Assembly: GCF_018294505.1 (NCBI RefSeq)
Contig: NC_057809.1
Span: forward strand, 137,428,979-137,492,978
Source of the DNA: Triticum aestivum
Lineage: Eukaryota; Streptophyta; Magnoliopsida; Poales; Poaceae
Length of the DNA stretch: 64,000 bases
Direction: 5' to 3'
Shown here: positions 1 through 11,938 of the stretch, one piece after another
Position numbering within the stretch: position 1 is the stretch's first letter
Layout: every line of letters starts with the position of its first letter
Notes under the pieces: generated by a model
Seen by the model: only the letters and a program-made list of their open reading frames with translations
Told to the model about the DNA's origin: nothing
Databases searched by the model: none
Made by a program: the position numbers and the translations under genes

Positions 1-1500
1 CAGCTACTGCTCTAGTGAAGAAACCCAAGGTTGAACCCAAACCCGAGACTAAGTGCTTCTGTAATAAGGGGAACAGCCACTGGAGCAGAATTACCCTAGA
101 TACTTGGTAGATGAGAAGGCTGGCAAGGTCGATAGAAGTATATTGGATATACATTGTGTTAATGTGTACTTTACTAGTACTCCTAGTAGCACCATGGTAT
201 TAGATACCGGTTCGATTGCTAAATGTTAGTGAACTCGAAATAAAAGGCTGCGGAGTAAACGGAGACTAGCTAAAGGTGAGCTGGCAATATGTGTTGGATG
301 TTTTTCCAAGCTTGATGTGATCAAGCATCGCACGCTCCCTCTACCATCGAGATTGGTGTTTGCGTTGAGCATAGACATGATTGGATTATGTCTATCGCAA
401 TACGGTTATTCATTTAAGGAGAATAATGGTTACTCTGTTTATTTGAATAATACCTTCAATGGTCTTGCACCTAAAATGAATGGTTTATTGAATCTCGATC
501 GTAGTGATACACATGTTCATGCCAAAAGATATAAGATAGTAATGATAGTATCACCTACTTGTGGCACTGCCACGTAAGTCATATCGGTATAAAACGCATG
601 AAGAAGCTCCATGTTGATGGATCTTTGGGCTCACTCATTTTGAAAAGTTTGAGACATGCGAACCATGTCTATTGGTGTATATGCATGAAGAAACTCCATG
701 CAAATGGACCGTTTGGACTCACTTGATTTTGAATCACTTGAGACATGCAAATCATTGGCAAGATGACTGAAAGCCTCGTTTTCAATAAAATGGAACTAGA
801 AAGCAACTTGTTGGAAGTAATACATTTTGATGTGTGCAGTCCAATGAGTGCTGAGGCGTGTAGTGGATATCGTTATGTTCTTACTTCACAGATGATTTGA
901 GTAGATGTTGAGTATATTTACTTGATGAATCACGAGTCTGAATTATTGAAAGGTTCAAGTAATTTCAGGGTGAAGTTGAAAGATCGTCATGACAAGAGGA
1001 TAAAATATCTATGATATGATCATAGAGATGAATATCTGAGTTACGAGTTTGGCACACAATTAAGACACTGTGGAAATTGTTTCACAACTAATACCGCCTA
1101 GAACACCATAGTGTGATGGTGTGTCCGAACATCATAGTTGCACCCTATTGGATATGGTGCGTACCATGATGTCTCTTAACGAATTACCACTATCGTTCAT
1201 GGGTTAGGCATTAGAGACAACCGCACTCACTTTAATAGGGCACCACGTAATTCCGTTGAGACGAAACCATTTGAACTATGGTTTGGAGAAACCTGAGTTG
1301 TCGTTTCTTAAAAGTTTGTGGCTGCGACGCTTGTGTGAAAAAGTTTCAGGTTGATAAGCTCGAACCCAAAGCGGATAAAATGCATCTTCATAGGACACTC
1401 AAAACAGTTGGGTATACCTCCTAATTCAGATCCGAAAGCAACAGGGATTGTTTCTAGAATCAGGTCCTTTCTCGAGGAAAAGTTTCTCTCGAAAGAATTG
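1..1500 (+). pseudogene. Copia gag C-terminus, protease and integrase remnants
   Basis: Frame by frame, the first 110 bases encode a lysine-rich stretch with a decayed CCHC zinc knuckle (KCFCNKGNSHW). The protease active-site motif (VLDTGS) is at about 199-217. Positions 380-520 give a readable block (QYGYSFKENNGYSVYLNN) typical of the pre-integrase region of Angela elements. Integrase remnants follow at about 840-1420, where phrases such as SGYRYVLTS and FEEKFLSKELS-like segments can be recognised across several frames. There are many stops and indels and no usable ORF. The order gag, PR, INT before RT is what identifies the element as copia. Confidence 0.8.
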
Positions 1501-3060
1501 AGTGGGAGGATGGTGGAGACTTGATGAGGTTATTGAACCGTCACTTCAACTAGTGTATAGTAGGGCACAAAGAGTTGTTCCTGTGGCACCTACACCAATT
1601 GAAGTGGAAGCTTATGATATTGATCATGAGACTTCGGATCAAGTCACTCCCAAACCTCGTAGGACGACAAGGATGCGTACTACTTCAGAGTGGTACGTAA
1701 TCCTGTCTTGGAAGTCATGTTGCTAGATAACAATGAGCCTACGAGCTATGGAGAAGCGATGGTGGGCCCGGATTCCGATAAATGGCTCGAGGCCATAAAA
1801 TCCGAGAGAGGATCCATGTATGAAAACAAAGTGTAGACTTTGGCAGAACGGCTCGATGGTCGTAAGGCTGTTGAGTACAGATGGATTTTAAAAGGAAGAC
1901 GGACAATGATGGTAAATGTCACCATTAAGAAAGCTCGACTTATCGTTAAGATGTTTCCCGACAAGTTCAAGGAGTTGACTACGGTGAGACTTTCTCACTC
2001 GTAGCGATGCTAAGAGTCCGTTGGAATTATATTAGCAGTCACTGCATTATTTATGAAATCTTGCAGATAGGATGTCAAAAACATTGTTTCCTCACTATTT
2101 TTTTTGAGGAAAGGTTGTATGTGATACAACCAGAAGGTTTTAACAATCCTGAAAGATGCTAACAAGTATGCAAAGCTCTAGCAATCCTTCTAAGGACTGG
2201 AGTAAGCATCTCGGAGTTGGAATATACGCTTTGATGATGATCAAAGATTTTGGGTTTATACAAAGTTTATGAGAAACTTGTATTTCCAAAGAAGTGAGTG
2301 GGAGCACTATAGAATTTCCGATGAGTATATGTTGTTAACATATTGTTGATCGGAAATGATGTAGAATTTCTGGAAAGCATGCAGAGTTATTTGAAAAGTG
2401 TTTTTCAATGGAAAACCTGGATTAGGCTACTTGAGTATTGAGCATTAAGATCTATAAGGATAGATCAAAACGCTTAATAGTACTTTCAAATGAATACATA
2501 CCGTGACAAGATTTTGAAGGAGTTCAAAATGGATCGGCAAAGAAGGAGTTCTTGGCTGTGTTATAAGGTGTGAACATTGGGTAAGACTCGAAACCTGAAT
2601 GCGGCAGAATAGAGAGAAAGGACGAAGGTTGTCCCCTATGCTTTAGACGTAGGCTCTACAGTATGCTATGCTGTGTACCGCACCTGAAGTGTGCCTTGCC
2701 ATGAGTCAGTCAAGGGGTAAAAGAGTGATCCAAGAATGGATCACAAGACAGCGGTCAAAGTTATCCTTAGTAACTAGTGGACTAAGGAATTTTCTCGATT
2801 ATGGAGGTGGTAAAAGAGTTCATCTTAAAGGGTTACGCCGATGCAAACTTTGACACTAATCCAGATTATTCTGAGTAGTAAACTGGATTCGTATAGTAGA
2901 ACAATTATTTGGAATAGCTCCAAATAGAACGTGGTAGCTGCATCTAGGAGATGACATAGAGATTTGTAAAGCACACACGAATTTGAAAGGTTCAGACCCG
3001 TTGACTATAACATCTCTCACAAGCATAACATGATCAAACCCAGAACTCATCGAGTGTTAA
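1501..3060 (+). pseudogene. Copia reverse transcriptase and RNase H remnants
   Basis: From about 1735 the translation gives SYGEAMVGPDSDKWLEAIKS and then GRKAVEYRWILK, the conserved start of copia RT. The rest of RT decays through about 2600. RNase H remnants include CTAPEVCLAMS near 2670-2705 and a decayed VKGYVDA-like stretch near 2820-2850; the DIEICK-type C-terminal segment is near 2955. The polyprotein is interrupted repeatedly by nonsense codons and frameshifts. Orientation and order fit the Angela-type LTR that follows. Confidence 0.8.
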
Positions 3061-3180
3061 TCACATGGTAATGTGAACTAGATTATTGACTCTAGTAAAC
3101 TCTTTGGGTGTTAGTCACATGGGGATGTGACCTTGAGTGTTAATCACATAGCGATGTGAACTGGATTATTGACTCTAGTG
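3050..3180 (+). repeat. Short direct repeats upstream of the PPT
   Basis: The unit GAGTGTTAATCACAT followed by a variable GATGTGAACT(A/G)GATTATTGACTCTAGT segment occurs about three times with small changes. It lies directly before the polypurine tract of the Angela-like element and belongs to its 3' internal region. Confidence 0.7.
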
Positions 3181-3181
3181 C

Positions 3182-3192
3182 AAGTGGGAGAC
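3182..3192 (+). other. Polypurine tract of the Angela-like element
   Basis: The purine-rich AAGTGGGAGAC lies immediately before the TGTTGG start of the 3' LTR. This is the expected site for plus-strand priming in a copia element. Confidence 0.75.
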
Positions 3193-4956
3193 TGTTGGAA
3201 ATATGCCCAAGAGCCAATAATAAACTGGTTATTGTTATATTTCCTTGTTCATGATAATCGTTTATTATCCATGCTAGAATTGTATTAATAGGAAACTCAG
3301 ATATATGTGTGGATACATAGACAACACCATGTCCCTAGTGAGCCTCTAGTTGACTAGCTCGTTGATCAATAGATGGTTACGGTTTCCTGACCATGGACAT
3401 TGGATGTCGTTGATAACGGGATCACATCATTAGGAGAATGATGTGATGGACAAGACCCAATCCTAAGCCTAGCACAAGATCGTATAGTTCATATGCTAAA
3501 GCTTTTCTAATGTCAAGTATCATTTCCTTAGACCATGAGATTGTGCAACTCCCGGATACCGTAGGAATGCTTTGGGTGTGCCAAACGTCACAACGTAACT
3601 GGGTGGCTATAAAGGTGCACTACAGGTATCTCCGAAAGTGTCTGTTGGGTTGGCACGAATCGAGACTGGGATTTGTCACTCCGTGTGACGGAGAGGTATC
3701 TCTGGGCCCACTCGGTAGGACATCATCATAATGTGCACAATGTGACCAAGGAGTTGATCACGGGATGATGTGTTACGGAACGAGTAAAGAGACTTGCCGG
3801 TAAAGAGATTGAACAAGGTATTGGGATACCGACGATCGAATCTCGGGCAAGTACAATACCGCTGCACAAAGGGAATTGTATACGGGATTGATCGAATCCT
3901 CGACATCGTGGTTCATCCGATGAGATCATCGTGGAACATGTGGGAACCAACATGGGTATCCAGATCCCGCTGTTGGTTATTGACCAGAGAACGTCTCGGT
4001 CATGTCTGCATGGTTCCCGAACCCGTAGGGTCTACACACTTAAGGTTCGATGATGCTAGGGTTATAAAGGAAGTTTGTATGTGGTTACCGAATGTTGTTC
4101 GGAGTCCCGGATGAGATCCCGGACATCACGAGGAGTTCCAGAATGGTCCGGAGGTAAAGATTTATATATGGGAAGTCCTGTTTTGGTCACTAGAAAAGTT
4201 TCGGGTTTTATCGGTAACGTACCGGGACCACCGGGAGGGTCCTGGGGGTCCACCAAGTGGGGCCACCAGCCCCGGAGGGCTGCATGGGCCAAGTGTGGGA
4301 GGGGACCAGCCCCAGGTGGGCTGGTGCACCCCCCACAAGGGCCCAAGGCGCCTAGGGTTTGGGGAGGGGGCGCACCCACCTAACTTGGGGGGGGGGGGGC
4401 AAGTTTCCCCTCTCCCCCCTTGGCCGCCCCACTAGATGGGGTTTTGGGCTGGCCGCCGCCCCTAGGGTGGAACCCTAGGTGGGGCGTACCCCTCCCTCTC
4501 CCCTATATATACTTGAGGACTTGGGGGGCTGCCAACAGATGAGTTTTGACTTCTCCATGGCGCAGCCCTGCCTCTCTCTCCCTCCTCCTCTCACGCGGTG
4601 CTTGGCGAAGCCCTGCAGGATTGCCACGCTCCTCCACCACCACCACGCCATTGTGCTGCTGCTGGATGGAGTCTTCCTCAACCTCTCCCTCTCTCCTTGT
4701 TGGATCAAGGCACGGGAGACGTCACCAGGCTATACGTGTGTTGAATGCGGAGGTGCCGTCCGTTCGGCACTAGGATCTCCGGTGATTTGGATCACGACGA
4801 GTACGGCTCCTTCAACCCCGTTCTCCTGAACGCTTCCGCTTAGCGATCTACAAGGGTATGTAGATGCACTCTCCTTCCCCTCGTTGCTGGTTTCTCCATA
4901 GATAGATCTTGGTGACACATAGGAATTTTTTTGAATTTCTGCTACGTTCCCCAACA
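3193..4956 (+). repeat. 3' LTR of the Angela-like copia element
   Basis: The LTR is 1764 bp and is bounded by TG and CA with a short inverted repeat (TGTTGG / CCAACA). A TATA-like box lies at 4503-4511. The stretch 4200-4480 is GC-rich and includes a long run of G near 4387-4399. Two overlapping ORFs of about 100 codons here (4062-4383, both strands) are by-products of GC richness and are not genes. Confidence 0.92.
4503..4511 (+). promoter_or_regulatory. TATA box of the Angela-like LTR
   Basis: CTATATATA lies in an otherwise GC-rich stretch about two thirds into the LTR, followed by ACTTGAGGAC, where this group's promoter is expected. Confidence 0.6.
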
Positions 4957-7029
4957 GTTTACAAGATAGTGTCTTAGCCATCTTTGATGATTAAGAGGAG
5001 AGCATTATATTATAATAATTCTCGGAATGGAGGCTGAAGTGAAATAATGCTAAATCCCAAGTTTATGAGTTATAGACGAGGAATGAATATGGATCCCATA
5101 TTTTAATGCTATGGTTAGATGTATATCTTAATTGTTCATAGCAGTTATGGATGCTTGCTAAGTGTATACTCATAAGTATGCGAGTCAATGGTTTTGTAGC
5201 ACATAAACTTAGGCTCTATGCACACAACAACGATAAACAACAAAAGGTAATGCAAGGGATTACGGGTAATAACAACTAGGAGATATTCCATCTACATAAG
5301 AGAAACATATCAAGCTTGCCTTTAGCACAATTAATGATTAACGAGCCACTTGCTGCACTCCTTTTCTAGTATTGATCCTTCAATTCTTGTAACCTTTAAA
5401 TTAAACAAGCCCAACAACAACTCTTTCTGGCACTTGTAGTGATTCCTGGCTAATTTCCACGCATCAGTTCCTTTTGCCATTCATTGGACTCGACACTTTT
5501 ACTTATCGGAAAGGTCTACAATTGACCTGCTATGATTGTGGTGTATCAAGACTCTTTTCTGGTGGCGTTTTCAGGGAGTGTATCGCTCTTGGTATGTGAA
5601 AACTAGTCATGTGTGAATTTTACAGTCATAGTTTCTCTTGCCCAAAGTGGATATACTCAGATATTTTCTACTTTGCCACTTCAACCTCCCTCATAATCGA
5701 TATAATTGCAAATATGCACAAATCTCCTTCTTTAATTGTACCCTCGCAGAAATGGATGTATTTAGGGGGGAGGGAATAAGGACATATATGAAAAGTACAA
5801 GAGGAGAGGATCATATCCATATAAAATGGATTGCCATTGGAATCTCCATAAGTGAAGACGACCAACATTATGAGCGTAGAGGTTGCACCGCTTGCCATTA
5901 TCTCTATGACATCAACACAAGACTCTTTGATATTGGGCTTGAGGTTCAATTCGCATGTAGTCATCCTCAAAACACCATTTCGTCCTTAGACAATATATGA
6001 AGGAGAAGGAGAATACTCTAACGACTACTCAACCCTTCACCAATTCCATCTTCATCGCTGCCATAGCCGACACAACCACCATGTCCATCTCCCTTTAGAT
6101 TAAATACTTGTAATCGAGATCTCATCATAGTAAGCAATATTGTAAGACAGTTAATCATTCATCTTCAAGTTAACCCATCTACAATGGCTCTTTTCTGTCA
6201 TCCAATTTCAATAAATGTGTAATACCCTCAAGCTAAGAGTCAAGACGCAACCTTGCGCCGCGTGTACGAGCAACTATATGATAGACGGTATGATTTCCTT
6301 TACATATTTATGTTTGTATAACAATTTGTCTCTTGCCTCCTACTCCATCCTAGGACTCACTAGTATCTGATGCACCCACGATCTATACAAGAAGAGGAAA
6401 AACACAAGGGAGTGTGGAAGGCTATACAGAACACCGGTGACGGTAAAGCTAGTACAGTAGCCAAAACCAATTCATCGGAGGACAACGATGTAGTCACTAA
6501 CTGGTAATGCAATGGGTATTCTTTAATAATTTAGGCACCCATGTGAAATTAGGGCCAAGGTTGGATGACTCAATCCTTGATTCAGCGTAGTTGGTTGTGG
6601 TGTCAAAGGGACGCATCACCCACGTATCTAGTTACAACAATTTTATTATTTATTCATCATACCCTTGTTTATTTTCTATTTTATGATCCCACAAATGTTT
6701 ACACATCTATAGGTGAAACCTCTGCACCCATTTTATCTTATTGTTTACAACCGCTACCATTTTCTTATGTGTTTGTGCACTAGCTAATATTGTAGCGCAT
6801 TTGTCCACAGAACAATGAGTTACACGATAACAAAGAATAATAGAAGCGTGTCCTCTATCATCACTGTAACTTCCTATTTCGATAAATCTAGGTATCTAGG
6901 GAACACTGGTGGTTCCCATCGTTATCTAGCACCAGGGTAGTGTGTTTGACAGCATGGTTTGCTGCAGTGTGACTCACGCTGGTCTGGAGTGGTAACGACC
7001 AGATTCGTAGCTTGACATGGGCGGTCTGC
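4957..7029. other. Unassigned sequence between two retrotransposons
   Basis: About 2 kb of AT-rich sequence starts right after the Angela-like LTR and ends at the TG of the next LTR. I see no LTR ends, terminal inverted repeats or coding domain I can name. One 120-codon ORF (5638-6000) is listed separately. It may be old, diverged repeat sequence or remnant unique DNA. Confidence 0.5.
5638..6000 (+). CDS. Hypothetical ORF, 120 codons, unrecognised
   Basis: This ORF lies in the only stretch not assigned to an element. The product has several Cys and His residues, including a CTACH motif near residue 83, and an acidic ISEDDQHYE segment. It has no signal peptide and no clear membrane span. The opposite strand is also open for 100 codons over the same interval, which lowers the weight of either frame. 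I do not recognise a family. It could be a fragment of a captured gene, part of an unknown transposon, or chance. Confidence 0.2.
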   Translation: MPKVDILRYFLLCHFNLPHNRYNCKYAQISFFNCTLAEMDVFRGEGIRTYMKSTRGEDHIHIKWIAIGISISEDDQHYERRGCTACHYLYDINTRLFDIGLEVQFACSHPQNTISSLDNI

Positions 7030-8532
7030 TGATACACCTCCAACGTATCTATAATTTTTGATTGTTCCATGCTATTATATTATCTTTTTTGGATGTTTTA
7101 TATGCATTAATATGCTATTTTATATTATTTTTGGGACTAACCTATTAACCTAGAGCCCAATGCCAGTTTCTGTTTTTCCTTAGTTTTTAGCTTCACGGAA
7201 AAGGAATACCAAATGGAGTCCAAACGGAATAAAACTTTCGTGATGATTTTTCTTTGACCAGAAGACACCCAGGAGACTTGGAGATCAAGTCAGAAGAGCC
7301 ACGAGGCGGCCACAAGGGTGGAGGGCGAGCCCAAGGGGTAGGGCGCGCCCCCTACCTTGTGGGTCCCCCGTGATTCCCCTGACCTAGTTCTGCCTCCTAT
7401 ATATTCACATATATTCTCGAACCTCTAGAAGCACCCACGAAAACACTTTTCCACCACTGCAACTTTCTGTTCCCTTGAGATCCCATCTTGGGGCCTTTTC
7501 CGGCATCCTGCCGGAGGGGGATTCGATCACGGAGGGTATCTACATCAACTCCATTGCCCTTCTGATGAAGCGTGAGTAGTTTATCTCAGACCTACGGGTC
7601 CATAGCTAGTAGCTAGATGGCTTCTTCTCTCTCTTTGATTCTCAATACCATATTCTCCTCGATGTTCTTGGAGATCTATCCGATGTAATCTTCTTTTGCG
7701 GTGTGTTTGTTGAGATCCGATGAATTGTGGATTTATGATCAGATTATCTATCAATATTATTTGAATCTTCCCTGAATTCATATATGCATGATTTGATATA
7801 TTTATAATTCTCTTCGAACTATCAGTTTAGTTTGGCCAAGTAGATTGGTTTTTCTTGCAATGTAAGAAGTTCTTAGCTTTGGGTTCAATCTTGGGGTGTC
7901 CTCACCCGGTGACAGAGTAGGGTAGCGAGGCACGTATTGTATTGTTGCCATCAAGGATAAAAACATGGGGTTTACATCATATTGCTTGAGTTTATTCCTC
8001 TACATCATGTCATCTTACTTAAAGCGTTGCTTTGTTCTTCATGAACTTAATACTCTAGATGCAGGCAGGAGTCGGTCGATGTGTGGAGTAATAGTAGTAG
8101 ATGCAGGCAGGAGTCGGTCTACTTGACACGGACTTGATGCCTATATTACATAATCATTGCCTTGGATATCGTCATAACTTTGTGCTTTTCTATCAATTGC
8201 TCGACAATAATTTGTTCACCCACCGTATTATTTACCTTCAAGAGAGAAGCCTCTAGTGAAACCTATGGCCCCTGGGTCTATTTTCCATCATATTAGTTTT
8301 TGATCTACTATTTTGCAATCTTTTATTTTCAGATCTATAAACCAAAAAACCCCAAAATATTTTATCTTTTGTTTAGTTTTATTTATCTATCTCTATCAGA
8401 TCTCAATTTTGTAAGTGACCGTGAAGGGATTGACAACCCCTTTATCATGCTGGGTGCAAGTGTTTGTTTGTTTGTGCAGGTATTGGTGATTTGTGCATTC
8501 GTCATCTACTGGATTGATACCTTGGTTCTTAA
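7030..8532 (+). repeat. 5' LTR, first piece, of the Sabrina/WHAM-like element
   Basis: It begins TGATAC after TCTGC and contains features common to this LTR group, for example CCGGAGGGGGATTCGATCAC near 7510 and the duplicated ATGCAGGCAGGAGTCGGTC at about 8059 and 8100. It stops at the TAA target site of the Harbinger element. The missing last 65 bp are at 48795-48859, giving an LTR of about 1.57 kb. Confidence 0.75.
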
Positions 8533-8998
8533 GAGCATCTCCAGCCGCCCCCCAACAGGTCCCCCAGGTGCCTTTTTACGTGATGACGAGGAAAAAAAAC
8601 CCCACTCGTGCCCCCAATGTGCCGAAATCCGCCGGCTCGACCCGTTTTTGGGTCCGGCGAACGCAGGCCGAACCTAGTGCACAGGGGGGCGCTCGGGGGC
8701 TCCAGCGCAAGGGGAAAACACGCCTGGGCACATTGTCAGGCAAAAAGTCAAGCCAATCATCTAGATTCGCCTCCCACCCCCACCGCTCGACCACCACCCT
8801 GTTCGATCCTGGCGCCGCCCACCGCCCTGCACCGCTAGATTGGTCATTCACTGCCGAAAAAGAGAGAAGGTTTCGCCGCGGCAGCCTCTCCACCACCGTC
8901 CGAGCGAGTTTTCCGGTGCTCCGGTCGCGCAGGGCGGTATACCGGTGGGGGTGCGCCCACCACGCCCGCCAGGTGTTCGGTGATTTGTATGCTCGGCG
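8533..8998 (+). other. Harbinger 5' TIR and GC-rich leader
   Basis: The TIR is followed by a GC-rich leader (about 8600-8960) leading to the transposase ATG at 8999. Open frames run through it on both strands, but they show no domain and reflect low stop-codon density in GC-rich DNA. Confidence 0.65.
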
Positions 8999-9604
8999 AT
9001 GGACTTGGACGACAAGGAGGCGCTCATCACGCTGCTGGAGGAGGAAGCCGATGCCGACATCCAGGAAGAGGAACATCTCATGGTCCTCACCGCCCTTGCC
9101 GGTCTGCTCACGAGCAATGAAAAGCCGCGGTGATGTGGCTCGGCACTGGGGTGGGTAAAAGCAAAGAACCGACATCATCTGGAAGGTTACTACATGCTCT
9201 ACTCTGACTACTTCGCCGACGCTCCACTGAACGGCGACAAAGTATTTCGGCGCCATTATCGGATGAGCTGAAAGCTTTTCATCAGGATTGTGAATTCCAT
9301 TCAGGAGTTCTACAGCTACTTCAAGTGCAAGAAGGATTGCACTGGAAAACTTGGATTCACCTCAATCCAGAAGTGCATGACAGCTATGAGGATGCTTGCA
9401 TGCGGAGCTCACGATGATTCACTCAACGACTATGGGCACATGGCTGAGTCCACGACCATTGAGTGTTTGTACAAGTTCTGTAGGGCAGTGGTGGCTGTGT
9501 TTGGACCGAAATACTTGCGAACACCCAATGCGGGAGACACTGCTCGGATCCTAGCATAGAGTGCAGCAAGAGGATTTTCTAGAATGCTTGGAAGCATCGA
9601 CTGC
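8999..9604 (+). pseudogene. Harbinger transposase, N-terminal piece
   Basis: From the ATG at 8999 the frame gives an acidic start (MDLDDKEALITLLEEEADAD). It goes on to [33 protein letters not shown] and [20 protein letters not shown], all typical of plant PIF/Harbinger transposases. The first catalytic Asp is in GSIDC, codon 9599-9601, only three bases before the end. In-frame stops interrupt it at 9131 (TGA), 9269 (TGA) and 9557 (TAG), all consistent with CGA or CAG decay. The Barbara-like insertion cuts the gene at 9604. The next codons are at 46186 onward. Confidence 0.88.
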
Positions 9605-10029
9605 TGAAAGTGCAACTATCCCTAGGTGGTTTTGGTAATTCCTAACAACATATAGCTCATTGAGCTAATGCTATTTCAAGATTAATATCTCAGGAAAGCT
9701 CACTGATTGGCATGGCATGGATGAGAAAAGTGGACCCCTAAAAATGCTAAGGACAAAAGGATTGGCTCAAGCTCAAAGCTCAAGACTCTACATTTTCTAT
9801 TTTAGTGATCCAAGATCACATTATGTCTATTGGAAAAGCCAATACTATCAAGGAGGGTGAGGTGTTGCTTAATGAGGCTCTTGCTCAAAATGCTTAGTGA
9901 TATGCGCCAAAACCCTCAACTACTTTCTCACATCCACATATGACCTAAACCAAAAGTCAAACTCGGCCCCACCGATTCTTTCTATCCGGCGCCACCGGGT
10001 TCAGATGTCATAGCCACTGCCACAAACCC

Positions 10030-10430
10030 TAGGCAAATCGGTCTCACCGATAGGGATCTCGGTCTCATCGAGATGGGATTGTAATCTCTCTGTTTCCCTT
10101 TGTAACGTTTCGGTCCCACCGAGATGAGCGACCAGTCCCACCAAGATTGCAATGTAAACTCTATGTTTCCCTTTTGTAACATTTCGGTCTCACCGAAATG
10201 AGCGAATCGGTCCCACCGAGTTTACCTGACCAACTCTCAAGTTAACTTATTACCAAAATCGGTCTCACCGAGTTTGTGTAATCAGTCTCACCGAGATTAC
10301 ATTATGCCCTAACCCTAACCATATCGGTCCTACCGAGTTGCATGTCGGTCCCACCGAAAATCCTAACAGTCACTAGCTTTGCTGAATCGGTCCGACCGAG
10401 TTTATCAATTTGGTCCCATCGAGATTGGCA
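10030..10430 (+). repeat. CGGT/ACCG palindromic motif cluster in LTR
   Basis: Short inverted motifs such as TCGGTCTCACCGA and TCGGTCCCACCGAG recur about fifteen times, spaced roughly 15-40 bp apart. They occupy the part of the LTR upstream of the TATA box, where enhancer-like repeats would sit. The same cluster is at 44925-45315 and, inverted, at 60450-60905. Confidence 0.8.
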
Positions 10431-10463
10431 AATGTGTGTAATAGTTAGATTTTGTGTGGAGGC

Positions 10464-10471
10464 TATATATA
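10464..10471 (+). promoter_or_regulatory. TATA box of Barbara-like 5' LTR
   Basis: TATATATA lies just downstream of the CGGT/ACCG motif cluster and is conserved at 45352-45359 and on the minus strand at 51676-51683. Confidence 0.65.
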
Positions 10472-11286
10472 CGCCTCCACCACCTCTTCATTCGTGGTGA
10501 GAGCTATCAGAACAAACCTACACTTCCAACTTACTTTTTCTGAGAAAGAACCCCCTACACTTGTGTTGAGGCCAAGATATTCCATTCTTACCATATGAAT
10601 CTTGATCTCTAGCCTTCCCCAAGTTGCTTTCCAGTCAAATCCTCTTTCCACCAAATTCATATCCTGTGAGAGAGAGTTGAGTGTTGGGGAGACTATCATT
10701 TGAAGCACAAGAGCAAGGAGTTCATCATCAACACACCATTTGTTATTTCTTGGAGAGTGGTGTATCCTAGATTGGCTAGGTGTCACTTGGGAGCCTTCGA
10801 CAAGATTGTGGAGTTGAACCAAGGAGTTTGTAAGGGCAAGGAGATCGCCTACTTCATGAAGATCTACCCCTAGTGAGGCAAGTCCTTCGTGGGCGACGGC
10901 CATGGTGGGATAGACAAGGTTGCTTCTTCATGGACCCTTCGTGGGTGGAGCCCTCCGTGGACTCGCGCAGCCGTTACCCTTCGTGGGTTGAAGTCTCCAT
11001 CGATGTGGATGTACGGTAGCACCACCTATCGAAACCACGACAAAAACATCTGTGTCTCCTATTGCGTTTGAATCCTCCAAACCCCTCCCTTTACATTCTT
11101 GCAAGTTGCATGCTTTACTTTCCGCTGCTCATATACTCTTTGCATGCTTGCTTGAATTGTGTTAAGATTGCTTGACTTGTCCAAAGTTGCTAAAATCTGC
11201 CAAGAACTAAAATTGGGAAAATGATAAGTTTTATTTGATAAAGTAGTCTAATCACCCCCCTCTAGACATACTTTCGATCCTACAAG

Positions 11287-11298
11287 TGATATCAGAGC
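11287..11298 (+). other. Primer-binding site (tRNA-iMet-like)
   Basis: TGATATCAGAGC begins 3 bases after the LTR end and differs by one base from the copia iMet PBS (TGGTATCAGAGC). Confidence 0.7.
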
Positions 11299-11369
11299 TT
11301 TGATCTCCATTTGCTTTGATTTCCATAGCTTTTGATAGTCATAGCCTTGGTTTCACAACCTAGGAGAGT

Positions 11370-11938
11370 ATGGCGTCTAGCAAGGGAAACTACCACCGTA
11401 GAGGTCCTTACTTTGATGGTACTAATTTTGCTAGTTGGAAGCATAAGATGAAAATGCATATTCTTGGACATAACCCCGCCATATGGGCTATTGTGTGTAT
11501 TGGATTGCAAGGTGAATTCTTTGATGGGAGAGTACCGAACCGTGAAGCAACCGCGCAAGAGTTGAAGATGCTGAAATACAATGCTCAAGCTTGCGATATC
11601 CTCTTCAACGGATTGTGCCCCGAAGAATTCAACAAAATCAACCGTCTTGAGAATGCAAAGGAAATTTGGGATACTTTGATTGATATGCACGAAGGTATCG
11701 ACTCCATCAAGGAATCCAAGTTGGATGTGCATCAAAGTCAGCTTGACAAGTTCAAAATGAAGGATGGTGAAGGTGTCGCTGAAATGCACTCTAGGCTTGC
11801 TCTTATCACAAATGAGATCGCCGGATTAGGAAGTGAAGAGATGACCGACAAATTCATCATCAAGAAGATCCTAAGAGCTTTGCACGGAAAATATGATACC
11901 GTATGCACATTGATCCAAATGATGCCCAATTACAAAGA
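11370..11938 (+). pseudogene. gag: Copia gag, N-terminal part (Barbara-like element 1)
   Basis: The ATG at 11370 opens a frame with the usual copia gag start: YFDGTNFASWKHKMKMHI, then LENAKEIWDTLIDMHEG and LALITNEIAGLGSEEMTDKF. This corresponds to the DUF4219/UBN2 retrotransposon gag region, whose product would form the particle shell. The frame is open for 189 codons until a gypsy element enters at 11939 (TSD AAAGA). Beyond that point the open frame only reads LTR sequence, so the apparent 202-codon ORF ending at 11978 is a hybrid. The frame resumes at 22871. Confidence 0.88.

Larger units (their letters stand above)
1..4956 (+). mobile_element. Angela/WIS/BARE-type copia LTR retrotransposon, 3' portion
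   Basis: This is the 3' part of a Ty1/copia element whose 5' end lies left of the window. In order it shows a gag zinc-knuckle remnant, a protease DTGS motif, integrase, reverse transcriptase and RNase H remnants, a short repeat block, a polypurine tract and a 1764-bp 3' LTR. The LTR starts with TGTTGGAAATATGCCC and ends in CCCCAACA, which I recognise as the Angela/WIS/BARE group. Coding regions are riddled with stops and frameshifts, so the copy is dead. The 5' LTR and TSD cannot be checked here. Confidence 0.9.
9605..11284 (+). repeat. 5' LTR of Barbara-like element 1
   Basis: The LTR is 1680 bp, from TGAAAG to CCTACA. The segment 10030-10430 holds many copies of a TCGGTCxxACCGAG-type motif in both orientations. 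A TATA box is at 10464-10471. The same LTR occurs at 35399-46180 (split) and on the minus strand at 50879-61267 (split). Confidence 0.92.

Noticed and set aside
4062..4383. Overlapping ORFs of about 100 codons on both strands
   Set aside because: They lie within the GC-rich part of the Angela-like LTR and show only Gly/Pro low-complexity sequence.
8576..9256. 226-codon minus-strand ORF over the Harbinger 5' region
   Set aside because: It is antisense to the recognised transposase start and GC-rich leader, has no domain, and reflects low stop density.
10463..10903. 146-codon minus-strand ORF, repeated at 45406-45798
   Set aside because: It recurs only because both are copies of the same Barbara-like LTR, read in antisense; the copy at 51016-51600 is broken.
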